DNA from: an uncultured Lachnospiraceae bacterium
GTDB taxonomy: Bacteria; Bacillota; Clostridia; Lachnospirales; Lachnospiraceae
NCBI GenBank assembly: GCA_947630875.1
Contig: CANRJG010000019.1
Span: 1-39,657 of the forward strand
Direction of reading: 5' to 3'
DNA length: 39,657 bases
Positions 14,926 through 22,356 of this stretch are shown piece by piece; the stretch's first letter is position 1; the number at the start of each line of letters is the position of its first letter. The notes under the pieces were generated by a model. That model was not told the DNA's origin. It searched no databases and saw only the letters and a list, made by a program, of their open reading frames with translations. The translations under genes were made by a program, and so were the position numbers.

Positions 14926-17668
14926 GTCGCTCCCCACGCGGGAGCGTGGGTTGAAATTACATGCACTTCTGCAACCTTTGTAAATCCGCGCAGTCGCTCC
15001 CCACGCGGGAGCGTGGGTTGAAATCACTTTTCCGTTTTCTTTTCTTTGCTGCCGGTTTGTCGCTCCCCACGCGGGAGCGTGGGTTGAAATAGCATGATTA
15101 GTAGATCTAGAACGAACCAAAGTAGTCGCTCCCCACGCGGGAGCGTGGGTTGAAATTTCCCGGCAAAGTCAGATTCCGTATGGATTTGGTCGCTCCCCAC
15201 GCGGGAGCGTGGGTTGAAATTTGCCGCCGCAGCTGTCGGCAATTTTTGGCTAAAGTCGCTCCCCACGCGGGAGCGTGGGTTGAAATACTCATGCTAAGCG
15301 AATATATCGTAATATTGCTGTCGCTCCCCACGCGGGAGCGTGGGTTGAAATAAGATTAGTAACAACAGTGTAGCCATTCCGATCAAGTCGCTCCCCACGC
15401 GGGAGCGTGGGTTGAAATACTCCTTCAGAGGAGTGACAGAAACAACTTTCTGATGTCGCTCCCCACGCGGGAGCGTGGGTTGAAATTGTACAAATCTAAT
15501 ATTGACAGAATGAAATTTTTGTCGCTCCCCACGCGGGAGCGTGGGTTGAAATGCCGTAATTACTCCTATGTGCTAATTGTAATATAGTCGCTCCCCACGC
15601 GGGAGCGTGGGTTGAAATCGATGGACTAATGGTAGTCAACGGCGATACTTAGTCGCTCCCCACGCGGGAGCGTGGGTTGAAATACTTTCTCCCCTTTTCC
15701 CGTGGGGGCTGGGATTTGTCGCTCCCCACGCGGGAGCGTGGGTTGAAATAATCTGCTGACCAAAGGTGGAACCGTCAAAGGAATGTCGCTCCCCACGCGG
15801 GAGCGTGGGTTGAAATACGCTAATGGTTCATAATACTGCTTCCTTTCGCTGTCGCTCCCCACGCGGGAGCGTGGGTTGAAATATTGATGAAGATCCTGTT
15901 TATAAAAATTCTACCGTCGCTCCCCACGCGGGAGCGTGGGTTGAAATTATTATTCGTTTTTTTTACGGTGGAAAAGAAGTTGTCGCTCCCCACGCGGGAG
16001 CGTGGGTTGAAATATTTCGTCCATGCCGCTACATTCCGGTCAGACCGTCGCTCCCCACGCGGGAGCGTGGGTTGAAATCGCTCTACATATTCTTCGTTTG
16101 CCAGTACCATTAGTCGCTCCCCACGCGGGAGCGTGGGTTGAAATACCCCTAACAGGGTTAGGAAACGCAGGCGGCAAAGTGTCGCTCCCCACGCGGGAGC
16201 GTGGGTTGAAATATAGCAGCTCTCATCAGTAATCTGGAAACAGTATTCGTCGCTCCCCACGCGGGAGCGTGGGTTGAAATACTCTCTCCCCGTTTCAGAC
16301 GGCGGCGGTTCGTGGTCGCTCCCCACGCGGGAGCGTGGGTTGAAATTGGTGTGAAAAGATAAGGAATCTCTTGCTTGACCGGGTCGCTCCCCACGCGGGA
16401 GCGTGGGTTGAAATAGTGTGCCAAGTCCACTGTTTATGTGCGTTTTACGTCGCTCCCCACGCGGGAGCGTGGGTTGAAATTCTTTTGGTTATATGAGCTT
16501 GGCAAAAGCTGAAGTCGCTCCCCACGCGGGAGCGTGGGTTGAAATCTTCTGAGCGTATAACAAGCCGATTTCTTCGTCGTCGCTCCCCACGCGGGAGCGT
16601 GGGTTGAAATAAAGGCTCAAGACAGGCGATGCCTTTACAGTTGCGCGTCGCTCCCCACGCGGGAGCGTGGGTTGAAATAAGTGGACTTCCGGATTTTCGC
16701 CAATGCTTATTGTCGCTCCCCACGCGGGAGCGTGGGTTGAAATTTCTGATCATATGTTACGTATGTACGATAAGTCCAGTCGCTCCCCACGCGGGAGCGT
16801 GGGTTGAAATCATCGGAAGATTATATTTCTAATAAGGTAACTGGTCGCTCCCCACGCGGGAGCGTGGGTTGAAATTATTGGTTCTTTTCGTGGTAGTCCT
16901 CCATTGCGTCGCTCCCCACGCGGGAGCGTGGGTTGAAATAGTAATCATAATATTTACCTCCAAAAAGCGGCGCGTCGCTCCCCACGCGGGAGCGTGGGTT
17001 GAAATTGATCAGCATTGGGTGGAAGTTTTTTCTCCTCCGTCGCTCCCCACGCGGGAGCGTGGGTTGAAATCTGTAGGTGTCTGTTTGGGCGGTTGCAGAT
17101 TAATGTCGCTCCCCACGCGGGAGCGTGGGTTGAAATGTTTATGGTCACGTCCTGTTTCTTCTGGTTTGAAGTCGCTCCCCACGCGGGAGCGTGGGTTGAA
17201 ATCGGAAAGGACGTGCTAGTGCTTAGTCGGCGTTTTGTCGCTCCCCACGCGGGAGCGTGGGTTGAAATAGCTTGATCTCGAAAGGTCTGGTTTTGATTTT
17301 CGTCGCTCCCCACGCGGGAGCGTGGATTGAAATTTCAAAGTGCGGTGCCGCTGTACATTCAAGCCAGTCGCTCCCCCCCCGCGGGAGTGTGGATTGAAAT
17401 ACCGGAGCAGTACATAGAACGGCTTGCGGATGTATTGTCGCTCCCCCGCGGGAGCGTGGGTTGAAATTTATTGGATACGAGTGCTCTGCAGATGCTTATT
17501 TTGTCGCTCCCCACACGGGAGCGTGGGTTGAAATGTCGATTATTCGACGAAGGGAACAATAATCTTTTTCGTCGCTCCCCACGTGGGAGCGTGGATTGAA
17601 ATAGCGCAAGAGATGTGGCAATGATGCTGGCACTGCGTCGCTCCTCATGTGGGAGCGCGGGTTGAAAT
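14926..17668 (+). CRISPR. Type I-C CRISPR array, 42 repeats
   Basis: By hand count, 42 repeats start at 14926, 14993, 15059, 15125 and so on to 17637. Period is 64-70 bases and spacers are 32-36 bases. The consensus is 32 bases: it begins GTCGCTCCCCACGCGGGAGC and ends GTGGGTTGAAAT. The first 36 repeats look identical. Repeat 37 (17302) has GTGGATTGAAAT, and repeats 38-42 (17367, 17437, 17503, 17571, 17637) carry substitutions or length changes in the C-run. The central CGCTCCC/GGGAGCG stem is the expected Cas5c substrate, leaving an 11-base handle ending GAAAT. No spacer duplication was noticed. Spacer targets cannot be assigned without a search. Confidence 0.98.
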
Positions 17669-17704
17669 AGTTTCATCGGAATAGCGCTGGCAAACTATGC
17701 AGAC

Positions 17705-17725
17705 GTCGCTCCCTACGCGGGAGCG
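17705..17725 (+). repeat. Degenerate terminal CRISPR repeat (43rd)
   Basis: After a last 36-base spacer, the first 22 bases of the repeat survive as GTCGCTCCC, TACGC, GGGAGCG, and then diverge. The changes make a perfect 9-bp hairpin GTCGCTCCC/GGGAGCGAC (17705-17727). It marks the trailer end of the array. Confidence 0.8.
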
Positions 17726-17758
17726 ACTCTTGACAATCCATCAGATTCTCCAAAAAAA

Positions 17759-17787
17759 ATGACACACCGGAATCCATCTGCTATAAT
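17759..17787 (+). promoter_or_regulatory. Promoter of the flavodoxin-proC pair
   Basis: ATGACA (17759-17764) and a perfect TATAAT (17782-17787) are separated by 17 bases, 26 bases before the flavodoxin ATG. It begins only about 30 bases after the end of the CRISPR array. Confidence 0.7.
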
Positions 17788-17813
17788 AAGAAAAAACGAA
17801 GGAGGTACAGACC

Positions 17814-18293
17814 ATGCGTAACATTTTAGTAGCCTATTTCAGTGCAAGCGGCGTAACCGCGGATGCAGCCGAAAAGCTGGCCAAAGCAGCGGGCGGCGAC
17901 CTGTATGAAATCAAACCGGCAGTTCCTTACACAAAAGCGGATCTGGACTGGATGGATAAGTCCTCCCGCAGTTCTATAGAAATGAGCGACAAATCCAGCC
18001 GTCCGGCCCTTGCGGCACAGGATGCGGATATTGCGGGATACGACACCATCCTGCTGGGATTTCCCATTTGGTGGTACACAGCGCCGACCATAATCAATAC
18101 GTTTCTGGAAAGCTATGATTTTGCAGGAAAAACGGTGATTTTATTTGCCACCTCCGGCAGCAGCGGGTTCGAACATTCGCTGGCAGATCTGAAGAAGAGT
18201 GTCAGTGCCGACGCCGTGCTGAAAGAGGGCATTGTGGTACACGGCACACAATCCGATGCCTATTGGGAAACCTGGGCAAAGAAGAACCTGTAG
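17814..18293 (+). CDS. Flavodoxin
   Basis: This 159-residue protein is a short-chain flavodoxin-like electron carrier that binds FMN. The N-terminal phosphate-binding loop is FSASGVTADAA (about residues 10-20), and the LLGFPIWWYTAP segment near residue 80-92 is the isoalloxazine-binding loop. A GAAGGAGG site lies 7-8 bases before ATG 17814. proC follows within about 30 bases, so the two are probably co-transcribed. The electron partner is not evident from context. Confidence 0.9.
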   Translation: MRNILVAYFSASGVTADAAEKLAKAAGGDLYEIKPAVPYTKADLDWMDKSSRSSIEMSDKSSRPALAAQDADIAGYDTILLGFPIWWYTAPTIINTFLESYDFAGKTVILFATSGSSGFEHSLADLKKSVSADAVLKEGIVVHGTQSDAYWETWAKKNL

Positions 18294-18326
18294 GCAATGG
18301 AAAAAACCGGAAGAAGGGACAGTAAC

Positions 18327-19127
18327 GTGGCGGAAATAGGATTTATCGGATTAGGAAATATGGCAAAGGCAATGATCGGCGGCATGCTGCAAAAAGAGAT
18401 TGTGCAGCCGGATCAGATCATCGGAAATGCGAAAACGGCGGCAACAAAAGGAAAAATGGCGGCCGACTATGGCATTGGCATCAGGGAAAGCAATGCGGCG
18501 GTAGCGGCAGAGGTCAGGACTTTGATTCTGGCGGTAAAGCCGCAGTTTCTCGGTGCAGTAATTGATGAAATCAAGGATGTGGTGACGGAAGACCAGCTGA
18601 TTATCAGCATTGCGGCAGGAAAGTCCCTTGCATGGCTTTCGGAAAGGTTTGGAAAAGCACTGAAGCTGATCTGCTGTATGCCTAACACACCTGCGCTGGT
18701 GGGGGAAGGCTGTACCGGCGTTTGTGTCAATGACCGGATAAGTGAAGCGGAGACGGCATATTGCCTGCGGCTGATGGAGAGTTTTGGTAGAGCCGCTCTG
18801 GTGGAAGAACGTCTGATCAGTGCGGTAAGCCTGGTCAGCGGATCGTCGCCGGCCTATGTGTTTATGTTTATAGAGGCGTTGGCAGACGGCGCGGTGATGG
18901 CGGGTATGCCCAGAAAGCAGGCCTATGAATTTGCGGCGCAGGCTGTACTGGGCAGCGCAAAGCTGATGCTGGAAACCGGAATGCATCCCGGAGAACTGAA
19001 GGATATGGTCTGCTCCCCGGGAGGCACCACCATTGAAGGCGTGAAGGTGCTGGAAACCTATGGCTTCCGCGGCGCCGTCATGGACGCTATGGCTTCGTGT
19101 CTGGAAAGGTACAAAACCATGGAGTGA
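18327..19127 (+). CDS. proC: Pyrroline-5-carboxylate reductase
   Basis: This enzyme performs the last step of proline synthesis, reducing 1-pyrroline-5-carboxylate with NAD(P)H. The Rossmann motif IGFIGLGNMAKAMIGG starts a few residues from the N-terminus. The C-terminal half contains the family signature SPAYVFMFIEALADGAVMAG and the substrate-binding segment MVCSPGGTTIEGV. A GTG start at 18327 is preferred: AAGGGA lies 7 bases upstream and the N-terminus then matches the family. An in-frame ATG at 18297 would add ten residues but lacks a ribosome binding site. A folded inverted-repeat region begins at its stop codon. Confidence 0.93.
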   Translation: MAEIGFIGLGNMAKAMIGGMLQKEIVQPDQIIGNAKTAATKGKMAADYGIGIRESNAAVAAEVRTLILAVKPQFLGAVIDEIKDVVTEDQLIISIAAGKSLAWLSERFGKALKLICCMPNTPALVGEGCTGVCVNDRISEAETAYCLRLMESFGRAALVEERLISAVSLVSGSSPAYVFMFIEALADGAVMAGMPRKQAYEFAAQAVLGSAKLMLETGMHPGELKDMVCSPGGTTIEGVKVLETYGFRGAVMDAMASCLERYKTME

Positions 19128-19193
19128 TGCCATGGGGCGAAAGTCTTAAAGGATTGCGGGAGTGCGAAGCACGGAGCAATCCGTATGGCATCA
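19125..19193 (+). repeat. Nested three-stem palindromic element after proC
   Basis: Three stems nest around one centre. TGATGCCAT (19125-19133) pairs with ATGGCATCA (19185-19193), GGATTGC (19151-19157) with GCAATCC (19176-19182), and GTGC with GCAC around a GAA loop (19162-19172). The outer arm begins exactly at the proC stop codon. No T-run follows. It resembles a short dispersed palindrome or structured RNA, but only one copy is in the window. Confidence 0.55.
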
Positions 19194-19211
19194 TATACTC
19201 ACTCACACTAG

Positions 19212-19248
19212 AAAAAAGGTGTGCCGTCTGAGAACAGCACACCTTTTT
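19212..19248. terminator. Bidirectional terminator between proC and MATE genes
   Basis: GGTGTGC (19218-19224) pairs with GCACACC (19237-19243), flanked by AAAAAA on the left and TTTTT on the right, so it can stop transcription from both convergent genes. Confidence 0.85.
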
Positions 19249-19262
19249 CTTACACAGATTAT

Positions 19263-20681
19263 TTACGCAGCCGCAGGACACAATCCGGCGGCTGCATCCA
19301 GTTCCCGGTAAGTCCTGCAGATGAACACCAGCCCCAGGGCAAAGGTCAGCAGGTCGGAAACCGGCATGGAATACAGGACGCCGTCCAGTCCGAACGCCAG
19401 GGGAAGGGTCAGCGCAAAACCGACGCCGAAGACGATTTCCCGCACCATGGAAAGAATGGTGGAGGCAGCGGCCTTGCCCATGGCCTGCAGAAAGATAAAG
19501 CAGGCTTTGTTGACACAGGCAAACACGATCATGCACAGATAAATGCGAAAGGCTTTGCAGGCGAAATCGGTATAATAGCCGCTTTCATTTGCCGCGCCGA
19601 AAATTGTGATAAGCTGTGACGGAAAGCACTCCACGATCAGAAGGGCCGCCGCGCCCACGGAGGCTTCTGCCGCCAGAAGGCGGGTAAACAGGCTTTTCAC
19701 TCTTTGGGTCAGTCCCGCACCCATATTATAACCGGCAATGGGAATACAACCGGCCGCCATTCCTACTACAATGGAAATGACAATCTGGAAAAATTTCATG
19801 ACAATGCCCACCACCGCCATGGGGATCTGGGCGTACTGCGTCTGCCCGAAAATAACGTCTTTTGCGCCGTATTTGCGGATCATGTTGTTGATGGCAGCCA
19901 TGGCTGCCACCAGAGAAATCTGTGACAGAAAACTGGTGACGCCCAGCGTCAGCGTCTTTCTGCAGATGCTGCGGTCAATATGAAAATCACATTTTGCAGG
20001 GCGAATCAGACGCATATGCAGCAGATACCACAATGCCAGCGCCGCCGTAGCGATCTGGCCCAGCACGGTAGCCACTGCCGCGCCCATCATGCCCCATTTG
20101 AAAATGAAAATAAAAACGGGATCCAGCACAATATTGATCAAAGCGCCGATCAGCGTCGAGACCATAGCAAAGCGGGGCGCGCCGTCGGCCCGGATGATGG
20201 GATTCATGGCCTGCCCGAACATATAAAAAGGGATCCCTAAGGCAATCCAGAAGAAATATTCCTGCGCGTACCGGAAGGTTTCCGCATTGACGGTTCCTCC
20301 GAACATGCGAATGATCGGTTTGGAGAAAATCAGATAGACCGCGCAGAGCAGCAGGCTGCCGGCAAGAATCATGAGAATGGAATTGCCCACGCTGCGTTTC
20401 GCCTCCGCCGGGGCTTTGCGGCCCAGACTCAAGCTGACAAAAGCGCAGCAGCCGTCGCCGATCATGACCGCGATGGCCAGGGCGATGACGGTCAGCGGAA
20501 ATACCACCGTGTTGGCGGCATTGCCGAAGGAACCCAGATAATCCGCGTTGGCAATAAAGATCTGGTCTACGATATTGTATAATGCGCCCACCAGAAGTGA
20601 AATGATACAGGGAATGGCGTAACGCCGCATCAGCGATGCGATGCGTTCGCTCCCTAAAAACTGATTGGTTTCCGTTTCCAT
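19263..20681 (-). CDS. MATE-family multidrug/metabolite exporter
   Basis: This 472-residue integral membrane protein has the two six-helix halves of the MATE family, which export cationic compounds using Na+ or H+ gradients. Typical features are the N-terminal GSERIASLMRRYAIPCIISLL, the early ALYNIVDQIFIAN motif and the second-half GVTSFLSQISLVAAMAAINNMI. The start is ATG 20681 (METETNQFLG), with GGAAAGGATG upstream; an in-frame opening at 20726 would run through a hairpin and lacks support. Substrate cannot be predicted. A terminator-like hairpin sits in the short leader. Confidence 0.92.
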   Translation of the reverse strand: METETNQFLGSERIASLMRRYAIPCIISLLVGALYNIVDQIFIANADYLGSFGNAANTVVFPLTVIALAIAVMIGDGCCAFVSLSLGRKAPAEAKRSVGNSILMILAGSLLLCAVYLIFSKPIIRMFGGTVNAETFRYAQEYFFWIALGIPFYMFGQAMNPIIRADGAPRFAMVSTLIGALINIVLDPVFIFIFKWGMMGAAVATVLGQIATAALALWYLLHMRLIRPAKCDFHIDRSICRKTLTLGVTSFLSQISLVAAMAAINNMIRKYGAKDVIFGQTQYAQIPMAVVGIVMKFFQIVISIVVGMAAGCIPIAGYNMGAGLTQRVKSLFTRLLAAEASVGAAALLIVECFPSQLITIFGAANESGYYTDFACKAFRIYLCMIVFACVNKACFIFLQAMGKAAASTILSMVREIVFGVGFALTLPLAFGLDGVLYSMPVSDLLTFALGLVFICRTYRELDAAAGLCPAAA

Positions 20682-20710
20682 AATATAAACATCCTTTCCG
20701 GGGAAAAAAT

Positions 20711-20756
20711 AACGTGCGGCACACAACTGGATTTACGCATTGTGTGCCACACGTTT
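20711..20756 (-). terminator. Terminator-like hairpin in the MATE leader
   Basis: Read on the minus strand, CGTGTGGCACACAA pairs with TTGTGTGCCGCACG around a 15-base loop, followed by TTATTTTTT. It ends about 30 bases before the MATE ATG. It may be the terminator of the upstream minus-strand gene or an attenuator of MATE expression. Confidence 0.6.
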
Positions 20757-20766
20757 TATGTTTATT

Positions 20767-20796
20767 GTTTTACGCCATTTTCGGGTCTTTTGTCAA
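20767..20796 (-). promoter_or_regulatory. Probable promoter for the MATE gene
   Basis: Minus-strand TTGACA (20796-20791) and TAAAAC (20772-20767) are 18 bases apart. Transcription would start near 20760, right at the front of the leader hairpin, so every transcript from it would carry the hairpin. Confidence 0.45.
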
Positions 20797-20824
20797 AGGC
20801 AATTTTGCACAAAAATGTGCGTCC

Positions 20825-21088
20825 TCATTTCTCGATGATCCGGAAATCCAGATAATCGAAATCGATTTCATCCACAAAATTGTCCCGGGTAAACCTGGTG
20901 CGCGCGTGCTTTTGAAAATCCCGGATATTGGAATCCAGCCAGAGCGGCTTCGAAAGATCAAATTCCAAAATGACCTGATCCATCGCATGAAATACTTTGT
21001 GCGTAAAGGTATCGTCAGAAGTATCTTCTACGACGGTATCCCGCAGCATATGGTTGTTTTTGAACAGTCGTGCCCAGAGACGGAACAT
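20825..21088 (-). CDS. Small conserved hypothetical protein
   Basis: This 87-residue soluble acidic-basic protein is of unknown function; I recognise it only as the kind of short conserved ORF seen in Clostridia. It starts MFRLWARLFKNNHMLRDTVV, has a central HKVFHAMDQVILEFDLSKP helix and ends with an alternating acidic/aromatic strand (DEIDFDYLDFRII). ATG 21088 is chosen because GGGAGGG lies 7 bases upstream. A full copy of the dispersed hairpin element ends about 18 bases upstream of the start, and its internal small reading frame overlaps this gene in another frame. Confidence 0.65.
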   Translation of the reverse strand: MFRLWARLFKNNHMLRDTVVEDTSDDTFTHKVFHAMDQVILEFDLSKPLWLDSNIRDFQKHARTRFTRDNFVDEIDFDYLDFRIIEK

Positions 21089-21106
21089 GCCGTGCCCTCC
21101 CATTTG

Positions 21107-21195
21107 TTTAAGGTAACGGCACGCGCGCTCAAAAGAGCGCACCTGCCAGGTCGTCGGAAGGCATTTAAAATTATGCTTCGCATAAGCCTTCCTCC
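21107..21195 (-). repeat. Dispersed hairpin element, copy D (full)
   Basis: On the minus strand this 89-bp copy runs from GGAGGAAGGC to GTTACCTTAAA. Hairpin 1: GGAAGGC/GCCTTCC enclosing TTATGC/GCATAA. Hairpin 2: GGCAGGTGCGCTC pairs with GAGCGCGCGTGCC around TTTT. Compared with copy C the closing pairs of hairpin 2 differ but still pair. It contains a small frame beginning MRSIILNAFRR with a Shine-Dalgarno 7 bases ahead. It points toward the gene at 20825-21088. Confidence 0.75.
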
Positions 21196-21269
21196 GTAAT
21201 GCCTGATTTTACCATGAAACCGCAGATTCGTCAAAAAGAAATGAATGACGGGCCGCATGCGGCTTGACT

Positions 21270-21299
21270 TTGCCGGAAAAATAGAATAGACTTTATAAT
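21270..21299 (+). promoter_or_regulatory. Possible promoter upstream of the helical small protein
   Basis: TTGCCG (21270-21275) and a perfect TATAAT (21294-21299) are 18 bases apart, about 120 bases before ATG 21423. The rest of the 21200-21422 gap shows nothing else certain. Confidence 0.4.
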
Positions 21300-21422
21300 A
21301 TATATAAATAGTAGAAAAATCCGGAAAAAGGTTTACGAACGGAGACCGGATTGACAGTAATGTTTTGTAAAAAAACGGGAATAATTTTTTTAGACTCATA
21401 GAAATCAAAAGGAGGAAGGAAC

Positions 21423-21836
21423 ATGGCAGATATGGAGGCAACGAAAGCCAAACTCAAACAGATGGTGGATAAAGTCGGAGATAAGGCAAAAGAAATCAGG
21501 GATTCCGAGGAAACAAAGGAATTTATTGCAAATGCAAAGAAAACAGCGGTCAAGGTCGGAAAGAAGACCAAAGATATTGCCATCGAAGTGGGCGTAAAGG
21601 CAGCGGATGTGGCGGAAATTCTTGCGGAAAAAGGCGCAAAAGCCATGCACAATGTAAAAGAGAAGAATGATGCTGCAAAGCAGACCGCCTGCGACGCCGA
21701 AGTGGTTTCCGAAGAGGATGTGGAAGTCGAAGAGGACGGCTGCAGCTGCAAAGAAGCGGAAGCAGAATGTGACTGCGCTTCCGAAGAAAAGGAAGATGAA
21801 GAAGACACATGCGGATGTGAGGACAAGGCAGAGTAA
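21423..21836 (+). CDS. Helical small protein with acidic Cys-rich tail, unknown function
   Basis: This 137-residue protein has two parts. Residues 1-90 form long Lys/Ala/Glu-rich amphipathic helices (for example AKKTAVKVGKKTKDIAIEVG), likely coiled or surface-binding. Residues 95-137 form a strongly acidic tail with six cysteines in CSC, CDC and CGC pairs. No signal peptide or membrane segment is present. The pattern recalls YtxH/apolipoprotein-like helical proteins, but no family is assigned. AAAGGAGGAAGG lies 4-10 bases before ATG 21423. The CxC pairs could bind metal; this is inference. Confidence 0.7.
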   Translation: MADMEATKAKLKQMVDKVGDKAKEIRDSEETKEFIANAKKTAVKVGKKTKDIAIEVGVKAADVAEILAEKGAKAMHNVKEKNDAAKQTACDAEVVSEEDVEVEEDGCSCKEAEAECDCASEEKEDEEDTCGCEDKAE

Positions 21837-21897
21837 GCACATTTTCCTTTGCGGCAGCATACAATAACGGTAAGATCATATCAGGCGGAGTTGCAAC

Positions 21898-22281
21898 TTG
21901 GTTTTTCATAGTTATCTGGAAGATGATTTTACGCGGATGAAACAGTTTTATCCCGCATATGCCGCACAGATCAGACCGCTTGTGGAAAAATGCTGTGACG
22001 GGATGGAGTACGAAGGAAGCCGGATGTACGATGAAGTTCCGGACAGAGATATGATGCAGAAGCTGTGCGGCCGGATTTTCGATGCGCTGGATTACCGGGC
22101 GCCGGAACCAGAGGTGGAGCAGGAAGATACGGATGTATTTGCGATGAGCTACTACCGCAACAGCTGTATGCAGTCACAGCAGCTTGTGAAGGAGCTGATT
22201 ATGGTGATGCTGTATTTCGAGATGTATGCAAGACGATGCTGCAGAAACCAGTGTAAAGGCATAAGAGGATGCTGCGGGTAA
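21898..22281 (+). CDS. Conserved hypothetical protein with Cys-rich C-terminus
   Basis: This 127-residue protein has no recognised domain. Noticeable features are YEGSRMYDEVPDRD near residue 38-51, MSYYRNSC near 82-89 and a terminal cluster RRCCRNQCKGIRGCCG with five cysteines. A TTG at 21898 is the best start: GGCGGAG lies 7 bases upstream, and the next ATG (14 codons in) has no ribosome binding site. It follows the acidic helical protein by 61 bases and may be co-transcribed. Both end in cysteine-rich tails. Confidence 0.6.
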   Translation: MVFHSYLEDDFTRMKQFYPAYAAQIRPLVEKCCDGMEYEGSRMYDEVPDRDMMQKLCGRIFDALDYRAPEPEVEQEDTDVFAMSYYRNSCMQSQQLVKELIMVMLYFEMYARRCCRNQCKGIRGCCG

Positions 22282-22299
22282 GCCGGCATCATCAAATTC

Positions 22300-22329
22300 A
22301 GATAGTCATGGAGTTTTCCATGGCTATCT
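22300..22329 (+). other. Strong hairpin upstream of the lipoprotein gene
   Basis: AGATAGTCATGGA pairs with TCCATGGCTATCT (13 bp, one G-T) around a GTTT loop. It lies 19 bases after the preceding stop and 27 bases before the lipoprotein ATG. It lacks a T-run, so it may be an mRNA-end structure rather than a classical terminator. Confidence 0.55.
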
Positions 22330-22356
22330 GCTTGAATAAAGAAGGATTACGATCGC

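Noticed and set aside
14869-17676. Several reading frames with repeated NPRSRVGSD, THAPAWGAT or APHAGAWVEI units, looking like repeat proteins
   Set aside because: They are translations of the 32-base CRISPR repeats and spacers on both strands, with no ribosome binding sites.
17730-17787. TTGACA at 17730-17735 as -35 of the flavodoxin promoter
   Set aside because: It is 46 bases from the TATAAT; the ATGACA at 17759 has the correct 17-base spacing.
19125-19193. Further copy of the dispersed 90-bp element after proC
   Set aside because: It shares hairpin style and a short GC-rich core only; none of the GCCTTCCGACGAC or GGCAGGTGCGC segments is present.
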